The position numbers were made by a program, and so were the translations under genes. A model generated the notes under the pieces. It was not told where the DNA came from. It saw only the letters and a program-made list of their open reading frames with translations, and searched no databases. Below are positions 53,942-61,751 of a DNA stretch of 64,000 nt, piece after piece; position 1 is the first letter of the stretch; every line of letters begins with the position of its first letter. Origin of the DNA: Blastococcus capsensis (GTDB lineage: Bacteria; Actinomycetota; Actinomycetes; Mycobacteriales; Geodermatophilaceae); contig NZ_JASNNW010000007.1 of the NCBI RefSeq assembly GCF_030165005.1, forward strand, positions 62,001 to 126,000. Direction: 5' to 3'.

Positions 53942-54637
53942 ATGGAATGGGGTGGGCGGGTGCGGGTGCTGGTCGTCGAGGACGAGCGGAACCTGGCGGC
54001 CGCCGTGGCCCGCGGGCTGCACGCCGAGGGATTCTCGGTGGATGTCACCGGCGACGGCGTGACCGGTCTGGACCGGGCCCTGCTCGGCGGCTACGGCGCG
54101 ATCGTCCTGGACATCATGCTGCCGGGCCGCTCCGGGTACGACGTGCTGCGCGAGCTGCGGGCCCGCCAGGTGTGGACGCCGGTGCTGATGCTGACGGCGA
54201 AGGACGGTGAGTACGACATCGCCGACGCGCTCGACCTGGGCGCCGACGACTACCTGACCAAGCCGTTCCCGTTCGTCGTGCTGGTGGCCCGGCTGCGTGC
54301 CCTGGTGCGGCGCGGCGCTCCCGAGCGGCCGGCGCAGCTGGTGGTGGACGACCTGGTCCTGGACCCGGCCGCGCACCGGGTGCGGCGCGGGGACACCGAG
54401 CTGTCGCTGACCGCCCGGGAGTTCGCGCTGCTCGAGCACCTGATGCGACGGGCCGGCGATGCGGTGGCGAAGTCGGAGCTGCTGGCCGAGGTGTGGGACG
54501 AGAACTTCGCCGGCGACCCGAACATCGTCGAGGTCTACGTCGGCTACCTCCGGCGCAAGATCGACGCACCGTTCGGGCGGAGGAGCATCGAGACGGTGCG
54601 TGGCGTCGGCTACCGCATCGATGCCGCCGGCGGATGA
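53942..54637 (+). CDS. OmpR/PhoB-family response regulator
   Basis: 231 residues from the ATG (a GTG at 53960 is an alternative). Receiver: acidic pair Glu13/Asp14, phosphoacceptor Asp57 in IVLDIMLPGRSGYDVLR, Thr85 and Lys107. Winged-helix output domain: LTAREFALLEHLMRRAGDAVAKSELLAEVWDENFAGDPNIVEVYVGYLRRKID, then IETVRGVGYRI. The stop overlaps the kinase ATG (ATGA). Partner of the histidine kinase. Confidence 0.93.
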   Translation: MEWGGRVRVLVVEDERNLAAAVARGLHAEGFSVDVTGDGVTGLDRALLGGYGAIVLDIMLPGRSGYDVLRELRARQVWTPVLMLTAKDGEYDIADALDLGADDYLTKPFPFVVLVARLRALVRRGAPERPAQLVVDDLVLDPAAHRVRRGDTELSLTAREFALLEHLMRRAGDAVAKSELLAEVWDENFAGDPNIVEVYVGYLRRKIDAPFGRRSIETVRGVGYRIDAAGG

Positions 54638-56013
54638 GCGTCCGGCCACTGCGGGGCCGACCCGGCTGGCTGCGTCGCCGCTCCCTGCGGGCCCGGCTGA
54701 CGGCGGCCGCGGTCGTGGTCATCGCCGGAGCAATCGCGCTGGCGGCGGTGCTGCTCACCGTCCGGCTCGAGTCGGCGCTGCTGGCGAGCGTGGACGAGGC
54801 CGCCCTCGACCGGGCCGAGCGGGTAGCCGCGACGATCACCTCCGGCAGTTCGGCGGAGTCGTTGCGCGCCGGCGACGACGACGAGGTCGTCCACGTCCTC
54901 GACGAGGATGGCGCCGTCCTGGCCTCCTCCGTGGAGCTGCCGGACGGCCGGCCGCTGCTGAGGGCCCCGGCAGGCACCGGCCTCGAACTGGTCACCCAGC
55001 AGGGCCTCGCCCTGCCCGGTGAGCAGGACGAGCCCTACCGCGTGCTCGCCCTCCCGGTCACCGCACCGGACGGGCAGCGTTTCGTCGTCCAGGTCGGCCT
55101 ACCGCTGGACGACGCGGAGGAGAGCGTCGAGGAGCTGATCTCGGCGCTCGCCATCGGCGCGCCGGCGGTGGTCGTCGTCCTCGCCGTCCTGACGTGGTTC
55201 CTGGCGGGTCGGGCGCTCCGCCCGGTGGAGGCGCTGCGCCGGCAGGCCGCCGACATCCCCGGCGACGCACTCGACCGGCGGCTCGCCGTCCCCGCCGGCG
55301 GAGACGAACTCGCCCGGCTCGCCGTCACGTTCAACGCGCTGCTCGGCCGGGCCGAGGCCGCCACCCGACGGCAGCGGGAGTTCGTCGCCGACGCCGCCCA
55401 CGAGATCCGCAGCCCCCTGGCGTCCCTGCGCACCCAGCTGGAGGTCGCCGCGCTGCACGAAGACCCGTCGTGGCGCAATCAACTCTCAGCGCTGACCGAG
55501 GACGCCCAGCGACTGTCCCGGCTGGTCGACGACCTCCTCCGCCTGGCCAGGATCGACGCCCGTGTGCCCCTCGCCCGCGACGAGGTCGACCTCGACGACC
55601 TCGTCCTGGAGACGGTCGGTCGCGTCCGTGCGCACACCGCGCTGCGCCTCGACACCTCCGCGGTCTCCGGCGCCCGGATCATCGGCGACCGGGATGCGCT
55701 CACCCGCGTCGTCCAGAACCTGCTCGGCAATGCGCTCCGGCACGCCGGCACCACCGTGGCCGTCGCGCTGACCGCGACCGACCGGGCGCTGCTCACCGTG
55801 ACCGACGACGGCCCTGGCATCCCCGTCGATCAGCGGGAGCGGGTGTTCGACCGCTTCACCCGCCTCGACGACGCCCGCAGCCGCGACGCCGGCGGAACCG
55901 GCCTGGGCCTGGCCATCGTCCGCGACGTCGTCCTGCAGCACGGCGGAGAGGTCAGCATCGAGGACGCCGCCGCCGGTGCCCGGTTGGTCGTCCGACTTCC
56001 GCTGGCCGGCTGA
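54634..56013 (+). CDS. HisKA sensor histidine kinase
   Basis: 459 residues. TM1 about residues 22-44 and TM2 about 171-191 flank a 125-residue extracytoplasmic sensor. HAMP follows (GRALRPVEALRRQAADI), then HisKA with phospho-His256 in FVADAAHEIRSPLASLRTQ, N-box NLLGNALRHA, G1 DDGPGIP and G2 GGTGLGLAIV. Located next to PepSY genes; the architecture matches small-envelope-stress or metal-sensing kinases, but no ligand is evident. Confidence 0.93.
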   Translation: MSVRPLRGRPGWLRRRSLRARLTAAAVVVIAGAIALAAVLLTVRLESALLASVDEAALDRAERVAATITSGSSAESLRAGDDDEVVHVLDEDGAVLASSVELPDGRPLLRAPAGTGLELVTQQGLALPGEQDEPYRVLALPVTAPDGQRFVVQVGLPLDDAEESVEELISALAIGAPAVVVVLAVLTWFLAGRALRPVEALRRQAADIPGDALDRRLAVPAGGDELARLAVTFNALLGRAEAATRRQREFVADAAHEIRSPLASLRTQLEVAALHEDPSWRNQLSALTEDAQRLSRLVDDLLRLARIDARVPLARDEVDLDDLVLETVGRVRAHTALRLDTSAVSGARIIGDRDALTRVVQNLLGNALRHAGTTVAVALTATDRALLTVTDDGPGIPVDQRERVFDRFTRLDDARSRDAGGTGLGLAIVRDVVLQHGGEVSIEDAAAGARLVVRLPLAG

Positions 56014-56063
56014 CCCGACAGTCCCCCGGCCACGTTCCCCGGTCGTAGGGAGACGGCATGGCT

Positions 56064-56465
56064 CTACCCGGTGACGCGTGCGCCAGGAGGCGCGACCGCT
56101 CGACTGCGTCCTCGACGCATGGGCTGGTCGAGCAGCATCCCGGTCGACAATGCGAACGGGTCACGGCCGAGCAGCGCCTCGGCGGTGGCGTCCTGGCCAT
56201 GGTCACGGTCAGCGCGCCCGCGAGCCTGCCCGATCGCCATCCGGTGCCGTACGGTCATCTCCAGCTGGCCGCCGGTCAGCGCCATCGACTGCTCGAACTG
56301 CTCCGCGGCCCCTCGGACGCCCTCGAACTCCCCCGAGATCGCGCTGGTGCCGGAGATGGACAACCGGAAGTCGGCCGTGTGCAGTTGCTGGAGCGTCGCG
56401 ACGTCACCGGACCGCATGGCGGCATAGAGACGACGCAGCAGATCGACGTTCGGATGGACGTCCAC
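56064..56465 (-). CDS. Chimeric ORF: SnoaL/NTF2-like N-terminus fused to an HhH-GPD 5' fragment
   Basis: 133 codons from a GTG. Residues 1-75 ([60 protein letters not shown]) are the first half of a SnoaL-like NTF2 fold. From about residue 83 the frame reads [27 protein letters not shown], the HhH-GPD N-terminus. So a SnoaL-like gene has lost its 3' half where a repeat copy lies. Functional expression is doubtful. Confidence 0.55.
   Translation of the reverse strand: MDVHPNVDLLRRLYAAMRSGDVATLQQLHTADFRLSISGTSAISGEFEGVRGAAEQFEQSMALTGGQLEMTVRHRMAIGQARGRADRDHGQDATAEALLGRDPFALSTGMLLDQPMRRGRSRAVAPPGARVTG
56094..56215 (-). repeat. Isolated copy of the 5' end of the HhH-GPD gene (copy 4)
   Basis: From 56123 it aligns to copies 1-3 (gctggtcgagcagcatcc, gcgaacgggtcacggccgag) with a small deletion near 56195. 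To the left it shares cgaccgct-gactgcg-cctc-acgca with copy 2. It has no GTG start and is joined in frame to the SnoaL-like gene. Confidence 0.65.
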
Positions 56466-56664
56466 GACAGTCCTCCTCAGGACCGAGGATCACGGCGCGC
56501 TGCCCGGTCGACGCGCCGCTCCGGCGGTGATTGCCAACCGTCGATTGCCAACCGTCCCAGGGTGTCCTCGCGCGGGCGTCCCGACAAGGGTGATCGCTCC
56601 GGCGGGGGCCCTGTGCACCGGCCCGCCGGAGGGCACGCGCTCGCCGATGACGGAGGATGACCTG

Positions 56665-57096
56665 GTGCGCGCCGTCGTCAGCCGGGTCAGTACAGCCGCT
56701 GTAACCGTTGAGGGCATCATCGTCGCCGAGATCGGCGCGGGACTGCTGTCACTGGTCGGAGTCGGCCACGAGGACGACGAGGCCACCGCCCGGGCGATGG
56801 CCCGGAAGATTCACGAGCTACGCATCTTCCCTGGCCCGGACGGCGCCGTGTCCGCCGCCGACCTCGGGCTGCCCGTCCTCGTGGTCAGCCAGTTCACGCT
56901 GTACGCCGACACCCGGAAGGGGCGGCGGCCGTCGTGGCAGGCTGCCGCCCCGGGCGAGGTCGCGGAGCCGCTGGTGGAGGAGGTGGTGGCCGCGCTCCGC
57001 CGTCGGGGGGCCACCGTGGCCACCGGGATCTTCGGCGCGGCCATGAGCGTCTCGTCGGTCAACGAGGGACCGATGACCCTCCTCCTGGAGACCTGA
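56665..57096 (+). CDS. dtd: D-aminoacyl-tRNA deacylase Dtd
   Basis: 143 residues from the GTG of [17 protein letters not shown], chosen because GGAGG lies 8 bases upstream and the family begins MRAVVQRV; an ATG at 56647 would add six residues. Removes D-amino acids mischarged on tRNA. Catalytic-type motifs [19 protein letters not shown] and the cross-subunit [10 protein letters not shown] (NxGPxT) are present. Precedes sigB by 282 bases. Confidence 0.92.
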   Translation: MRAVVSRVSTAAVTVEGIIVAEIGAGLLSLVGVGHEDDEATARAMARKIHELRIFPGPDGAVSAADLGLPVLVVSQFTLYADTRKGRRPSWQAAAPGEVAEPLVEEVVAALRRRGATVATGIFGAAMSVSSVNEGPMTLLLET

Positions 57097-57204
57097 CGCC
57101 CGACACTCCGTCGCAGAAATGACATGTCTGGCATCCGGCGCTGCCGGGTACCGGAGGGTGGCCTACAACACTCCCTGTCGGTTTGCTGTGAACGGTCGAA
57201 TTGC

Positions 57205-57231
57205 GGAACACCTGACCCCGTGGCAGCCGTT
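57205..57231 (+). promoter_or_regulatory. Candidate ECF-sigma promoter of sigB: GGAAC-N19-GTT
   Basis: GGAAC (57205-57209) and GTT (57229-57231) with 19 bases between, close to the SigR/SigH/SigE-type consensus GGAA(T/C)-N18-19-GTT. It lies about 150 bases before the sigB start. M. tuberculosis sigB is known to be controlled by such ECF factors. Confidence 0.45.
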
Positions 57232-57378
57232 GTGCAGGGCGTACCACACCGGACAGAGAAGGGCGGGACCGGCCGGTGACCCCGTAGCCCTGGCCCCCGC
57301 TCCACGCCTGGATGACGCTCCGCCGCCCGACGACACCGGCGGATGCATCCGAATCGAAGGCAAGGACGAAGACCCACC

Positions 57379-58365
57379 GTGACGCTGCTGCAGTCCTCCC
57401 CCACCGACACCCTGGACGTGCGCGCCCCCCGACGGGAGCCCGACACCAGCGGCCTGGTCTCCACCGACCTCGTGCGCGTCTACCTCAACACCATCGGCAA
57501 GACCGCTCTGCTCACCGCGGAGCAAGAGGTGGAGCTGGCCAAGCGGATCGAGGCCGGGCTCTACGCCGAGCGGCTGATCGCGGAGCAGCAAGGCCTCACT
57601 CCGGCCCGCAAGCGGGACTACAAGACGCTGGCGACCGACGGCAAGGCCGCGAAGGCCCACCTGCTGGAGGCCAACCTCCGGCTGGTCGTCTCCGTGGCCA
57701 AGCGCTACACCGGCCACGGCATGACGTTCCTGGACCTGATCCAGGAAGGGAACGTCGGCCTGATCCGTGCGGTCGAGAAGTTCGACTACACCAAGGGCTT
57801 CAAGTTCTCGACGTACGCCACCTGGTGGATCCGCCAGGCCATCACCCGGGCCATGGCCGACTCCGGCCGGACCATCCGGCTACCCGTCCACCTCGCCGAG
57901 CAGGTCAACAAGGTGGTGCGGACCCGCCGGCGGATGCACCAGGAGCTCGAGCGGGAGCCCACCGCCGAGGAGCTGGGTCTCGAGCTGGACCTGCCCGAGG
58001 AGCGGATCACCGAGCTGCTCGAGTACAGCCGTGACCTGGTCAGCCTCGACCAGACCGTGGGCGCCGACGAGGAGTCCCGGCTCGGCGACTTCATCGAGGA
58101 CGCCGACGCCGCCGTCGCCGAAGACGCCGTCGCCTTCCAGATGATGAAGGGCGACGTGCGCACGGTTCTGTCGACGCTGGAGGACCGCGAGCGCGACGTC
58201 GTCGTCCTGCGATTCGGCCTGGACGGCGGCCAGCCCCGGACGCTGGAGCAGATCGGCAAGCAGTTCGGGCTGTCCCGGGAGCGGGTCCGCCAGATCGAGC
58301 GCGAGACGATGACCAAGCTGCGCGACCCGCAGCGCGCCGACGCCCTGCGCGACTACCTGGCCTGA
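57379..58365 (+). CDS. sigB: Group 2 sigma factor SigB
   Basis: 328 residues from a GTG with AAGGACGAAG upstream. It lacks the long N-terminal extension of SigA. Region 1.2 is [32 protein letters not shown], region 2 [36 protein letters not shown], region 3 [27 protein letters not shown], and region 4 [27 protein letters not shown] principal-like stress/stationary-phase sigma factor. Strong terminator after the stop. Confidence 0.94.
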   Translation: MTLLQSSPTDTLDVRAPRREPDTSGLVSTDLVRVYLNTIGKTALLTAEQEVELAKRIEAGLYAERLIAEQQGLTPARKRDYKTLATDGKAAKAHLLEANLRLVVSVAKRYTGHGMTFLDLIQEGNVGLIRAVEKFDYTKGFKFSTYATWWIRQAITRAMADSGRTIRLPVHLAEQVNKVVRTRRRMHQELEREPTAEELGLELDLPEERITELLEYSRDLVSLDQTVGADEESRLGDFIEDADAAVAEDAVAFQMMKGDVRTVLSTLEDRERDVVVLRFGLDGGQPRTLEQIGKQFGLSRERVRQIERETMTKLRDPQRADALRDYLA

Positions 58366-58373
58366 GCGACGCC

Positions 58374-58412
58374 GACGAGAGCCCGTCCCCGGCCCGGGGG
58401 CGGGCTCTCGTC
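58374..58412 (+). terminator. sigB terminator hairpin
   Basis: gacgagagcccg (58374-58385) pairs exactly with cgggctctcgtc (58401-58412). An inner cccc/gggg and one G-U extend the stem to about 17 bp around a 5-base loop. Starts 9 bases after the stop. Confidence 0.85.
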
Positions 58413-58532
58413 GCTCCACGGAACCGGCTCTGGGAGCGGTTCTCGCGGTACGGGAGTCCTGCGCGGCGCCCTCGGAGCTCGACGTGGCCCCCCACGGCCC
58501 CGGACCGCGAGCTTCGGACGGGTACCGCGCGG

Positions 58533-58820
58533 CTAGGCCCGCCGCAGGCGGTACCACTGCGGAGCGGTCCGGTTCAGCGGCCAGCCCAGCCCCGCGATGG
58601 CCCGTGGCTCGGCGTCGACGCCCACGACCTCCCAGCTCCGTCGCGCGAGCTCCGAGCTGCACCCGCCTCGGCCGCAGCCCAGGTCCAGCGCCCGGCCGAG
58701 CGGGCGCGGCCGGTCCACCTCCTCGCGGTCCAGCAGGGCCTGGATGCTCCCGGCCGCCGCGCCGGCGTACCGCTCCCAGGGAGTGGACCCCAGGCGGTAT
58801 GCGACGGCATATCTGGTCAT
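58533..58820 (-). pseudogene. Class I SAM methyltransferase with an internal deletion
   Basis: 95 residues. MTRYAVAYRLGSTPWERYAG, then LGRALDLGCGRGGCSSELARRSWEVVGVDAEPRAIAG is a normal SAM-binding start (motif I LDLGCGRG, acidic VGVD). It is followed at once by what looks like the family C-terminus, WPLNRTAPQWYRLRRA. Residues between, about half of a usual 190-210-residue enzyme, are gone without breaking the frame. Unlikely to be catalytically complete. Confidence 0.6.
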
Positions 58821-58997
58821 CGCAGAGCTCCCGGCAGACGCACGCGCTCCGCGCCGCGGGGGCGTGCTGGCGAGTGCAGCACCGAGCGGACCCGGACGCC
58901 AGCACCCGCCGCGCGCCCCGTCGCCTCTGCGGTGTCGCTGCTGGGTCAGTGGGTCCGCATCGCCGCAGGAACAGCAGCAAGACCGCAGGAGGCGGGA

Positions 58998-61751
58998 TCA
59001 GACGGGGCTGCGCATCCGCCGGGGGCCGGGGTCCACCCGAGCGGTCGGCGGGCCGACCACCGCGGTGCCGCCGGCGACCACGAGCGAGCGACCGCCGTGC
59101 CACGGGTCGGCCGGGCCCACGATCACCGGCTCCAGCGTCAGCCGCAGGACCTCGGGCAGGTCGTCGGCCAGCCGGGCCACCCGGAGGAGCAGCTCCTCCA
59201 GCGCCGCCAGGTCGACCGGCTCCGACCCCCGGTAGCCGTTCAGCAGCGGGAACGCCCGGGGTGAGCGGACCAGCTCCGCGGCGTCGAGGTCGGTGAGCGG
59301 CAGCGTGCGGTAGGCGCGGTCGCCCAGCAGGTCGGTGGCCACTCCCCCGAGGCCGAAGCTGACCAGCGCGCCGAACGACGGGTCGTCGACGATCTCCACC
59401 ACGGTGGCCACGCCCGGGGCGGCCATCTCCTGGACGATGACCGGGTCGCCGGACGGGATCGCGGTGAAGGCGGCGCGCACCGCGTCGGCGTCGGGCAGGT
59501 CCAGCCGCACCCCGCCGAGGTCGGAGCGGTGCCGCAGCCAGGGGGCCGTCGACTTCAGCACCACCGGGTAGCCGACCGCTTCCGCGGCGGTGACCGCGGC
59601 CTCGGCGTCGGTGACCGTGCGGGTGCCCAGCAGCGGCACGCCGTAGGTGGCGAGCAGACCGATCAGCTCGTCGTCGGTGAGCTCGCGGCCGCCGGGCGAC
59701 TCGGCGAGCGCGCCGTGCACGATGACCTCGGCGGCGGCCTCGTCGACGCCGGGGAGCTCCGGCTGCTCACCGACCGGCCGGCGCCGCCAGCGGGCGTACT
59801 CGGTGGCCTTGGCGAGCGCGATGACCGCCCGCTCGGGGGTGCTGTACGACGGCACCGACCCGCGTGCGGGCATGCCCTGCTCGTCGGGCACCGTCAGCTC
59901 CGGGGGGATGCCTTCGGTGGACAGGAAGCTGGCGACGATCGGCTTGGCCGAGTTCACCGACACCTCGCGCAGCGCCGGGCCGTACTCCTGGGACCCGGCC
60001 ATCAGCGGCGGCAGGAAGACCGCGACGACCGCGTCCACCCGGTCGTCGTCGACCGCGGCCTGCAGGGCGGCCCGGAACTCATCGGCCGTGCCGCGCACCC
60101 CGATGTCCACGGGAGCCGCGTGCGACAGCTCCAGGCCCTCCTCGAGGACGGCGTCGGCGACCAGCACCCCGATCGCGGTGGAGTTCCCGACGACGGCGAC
60201 CCGGTTGCCCGGCGGCAGCGGCTGGTGGGCCAGCAGGGTGCCGACGTCGAACAACTGCGCGACGGTCTCGACCCTGATCACGCCGGCCGAGGCGAACAGC
60301 GCGGCCACCGACTGCTCGGGGACGGCCACCGAGGTGCCCGCGAGCCCCGGGGTGACCCCGACGTGCCGGCCGCTCTTCACCGCGACCACCGGCTTGGTGC
60401 GCCCCACCGTGCGGGCCAGCCGGGCGAACTTGCGCGGGTTGCCGAAGCTCTCCAGGTGCAGCAGCACCACCTCGGTGCCGGCGTCGGTGGCCCAGTACTG
60501 CAGGAGGTCGTTGCCGCTGACGTCGGCACGGTTGCCGGCGGAGACGAACGTGGACAGGCCGATGCCCCGGCTGCGGGCCCGCTCGAGCAGCGCCACGCCG
60601 AGCGCGCCGGACTGGGCGAAGAAGCCGACCCGGCCCCGGCCGGGCACCATCGGCGCCAGGCTGGCGTTCAGCCGCACCTCGGGATCGGTGTTGACGATGC
60701 CCAGGCAGTTCGGACCGACCACCCGCATGCCGGAGGCTCGCGCCGCGGCGACCAGCTCCCGCTCCGCGGCGCGTCCCTCGGGCCCTGCCTCGCCGAACCC
60801 GCCGGAGATGACCACCAGCCCGCGCACGCGCTTGCGGCGGCAGGATTCCAGGACGCCGGCGACCTCGTCCGCCGGGACCGCCAGGACGGCGAGGTCCACG
60901 TCGTCGGGGATGGACTCGATGTCGGCGTAGGCCGGGACGCCGCGGACGTGACGGGCACCGGGGTTCACCGGGTAGACCGGGCCGGCGAAGCCGTAGTCGA
61001 GCAGGTGCCGGAGCACCGCGTTGCCGATCTTGCCGTCGTCGTTGCTGGCGCCGACCACGGCCACCGACGACGGCGTGAGCAGCCGCCCGATCGACCGGGA
61101 CTCGCTGCGCTGCTCCCGCTCGTAAGCGACGGCGAGGGCGTCCTCGGTCTGCTGGATGGGGAAGGTCAGGTGGACGACGCCGTCCTCGTAGGAACGCTCG
61201 GCCTTGTAGCCGGCGTCGCGGAAGACCCGCACCATCTTGCTGTTCTGGGCGAGCACCTCGGCGACGAACCGCTTGATGCCGCGCTCCCGGCCGGCGGCGG
61301 CCAGGTGCTCGAGCAGCACCGACCCGAGGCCGCGGCCCTGGTGGGCGTCCTCGACCAGGAAGGCCACCTCGGCGTCGTCGGTGTCCGGGTACCGGTCGTA
61401 GCGGCCGACCCCGATGATCTGGTCGCCCAGCAGCACCACGAAGGCCACCCGCCGGTCGTGGTCGACGTGGGTGAACCGGTGCAGGTCGCGGTCGGAGAGC
61501 CGCTTCATCGGGCCGAAGAACCGGTAGTAGCGGGTCTGGTCGCTGCTGCGGTCCATGAGGCCGTTGAGGCCCTCGGCGTCGTCGGGGCAGATCGGCCGCA
61601 GGTGCACCGTGCCGCCGTCGGCGGCCACGATGTCGGCCTCCCAGCCCGGAGGCGGGGTCGGGTTCTGCTGGTCCTCGGTCGGCGGCCCCTCTCCAGGGGC
61701 CCGCTGCGAGCCTGCGAGCAGTGGGGGGGAGAGGGGTCCTTTTTCAGTCAC
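58998..61751 (-). CDS. GNAT-acyl-CoA-synthetase fusion protein acetyltransferase (Pat type)
   Basis: 917 residues from a GTG at 61751. An N-terminal GNAT domain (about residues 47-210: TVHLRPICPDDAEGLNGLMD, VEDAHQGRGLGSVLLEHLAAAGRERG) is followed by the ADP-forming acyl-CoA synthetase module. That module has a CoA-binding domain (SVAVVGASNDDGKIGNAVLRHLL), succinyl-CoA-ligase-like domains (VVGPNCLGIVNTDP, GRVGFFAQSGALGVALLERA) and an ATP-grasp domain (GYPVVLKSTAPWLRHRSDLGGVRLDL). It probably acetylates lysines of enzymes such as acetyl-CoA synthetase, opposing the AcuC encoded just upstream. The first 25 or so codons are Family A repeat DNA. Confidence 0.9.
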   Translation of the reverse strand: MTEKGPLSPPLLAGSQRAPGEGPPTEDQQNPTPPPGWEADIVAADGGTVHLRPICPDDAEGLNGLMDRSSDQTRYYRFFGPMKRLSDRDLHRFTHVDHDRRVAFVVLLGDQIIGVGRYDRYPDTDDAEVAFLVEDAHQGRGLGSVLLEHLAAAGRERGIKRFVAEVLAQNSKMVRVFRDAGYKAERSYEDGVVHLTFPIQQTEDALAVAYEREQRSESRSIGRLLTPSSVAVVGASNDDGKIGNAVLRHLLDYGFAGPVYPVNPGARHVRGVPAYADIESIPDDVDLAVLAVPADEVAGVLESCRRKRVRGLVVISGGFGEAGPEGRAAERELVAAARASGMRVVGPNCLGIVNTDPEVRLNASLAPMVPGRGRVGFFAQSGALGVALLERARSRGIGLSTFVSAGNRADVSGNDLLQYWATDAGTEVVLLHLESFGNPRKFARLARTVGRTKPVVAVKSGRHVGVTPGLAGTSVAVPEQSVAALFASAGVIRVETVAQLFDVGTLLAHQPLPPGNRVAVVGNSTAIGVLVADAVLEEGLELSHAAPVDIGVRGTADEFRAALQAAVDDDRVDAVVAVFLPPLMAGSQEYGPALREVSVNSAKPIVASFLSTEGIPPELTVPDEQGMPARGSVPSYSTPERAVIALAKATEYARWRRRPVGEQPELPGVDEAAAEVIVHGALAESPGGRELTDDELIGLLATYGVPLLGTRTVTDAEAAVTAAEAVGYPVVLKSTAPWLRHRSDLGGVRLDLPDADAVRAAFTAIPSGDPVIVQEMAAPGVATVVEIVDDPSFGALVSFGLGGVATDLLGDRAYRTLPLTDLDAAELVRSPRAFPLLNGYRGSEPVDLAALEELLLRVARLADDLPEVLRLTLEPVIVGPADPWHGGRSLVVAGGTAVVGPPTARVDPGPRRMRSPV
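61684..61746 (-). repeat. Family A hairpin repeat
   Basis: Outer arms cccctctcc (61686-61694) and ggagagggg (61728-61736) pair exactly; inner core cccgctgcgagcctgcgagcagtggg. Starts at the acuC stop (TGA then aaaagga on the minus strand) and is overlapped by the start of the acetyltransferase gene. On the plus strand the hairpin is followed by tccttttt. Confidence 0.78.

Noticed and set aside
48344..56215. Classical insertion sequence as cause of the HhH-GPD copies
   Set aside because: No transposase-like frame and no terminal inverted repeats were found around the copies.
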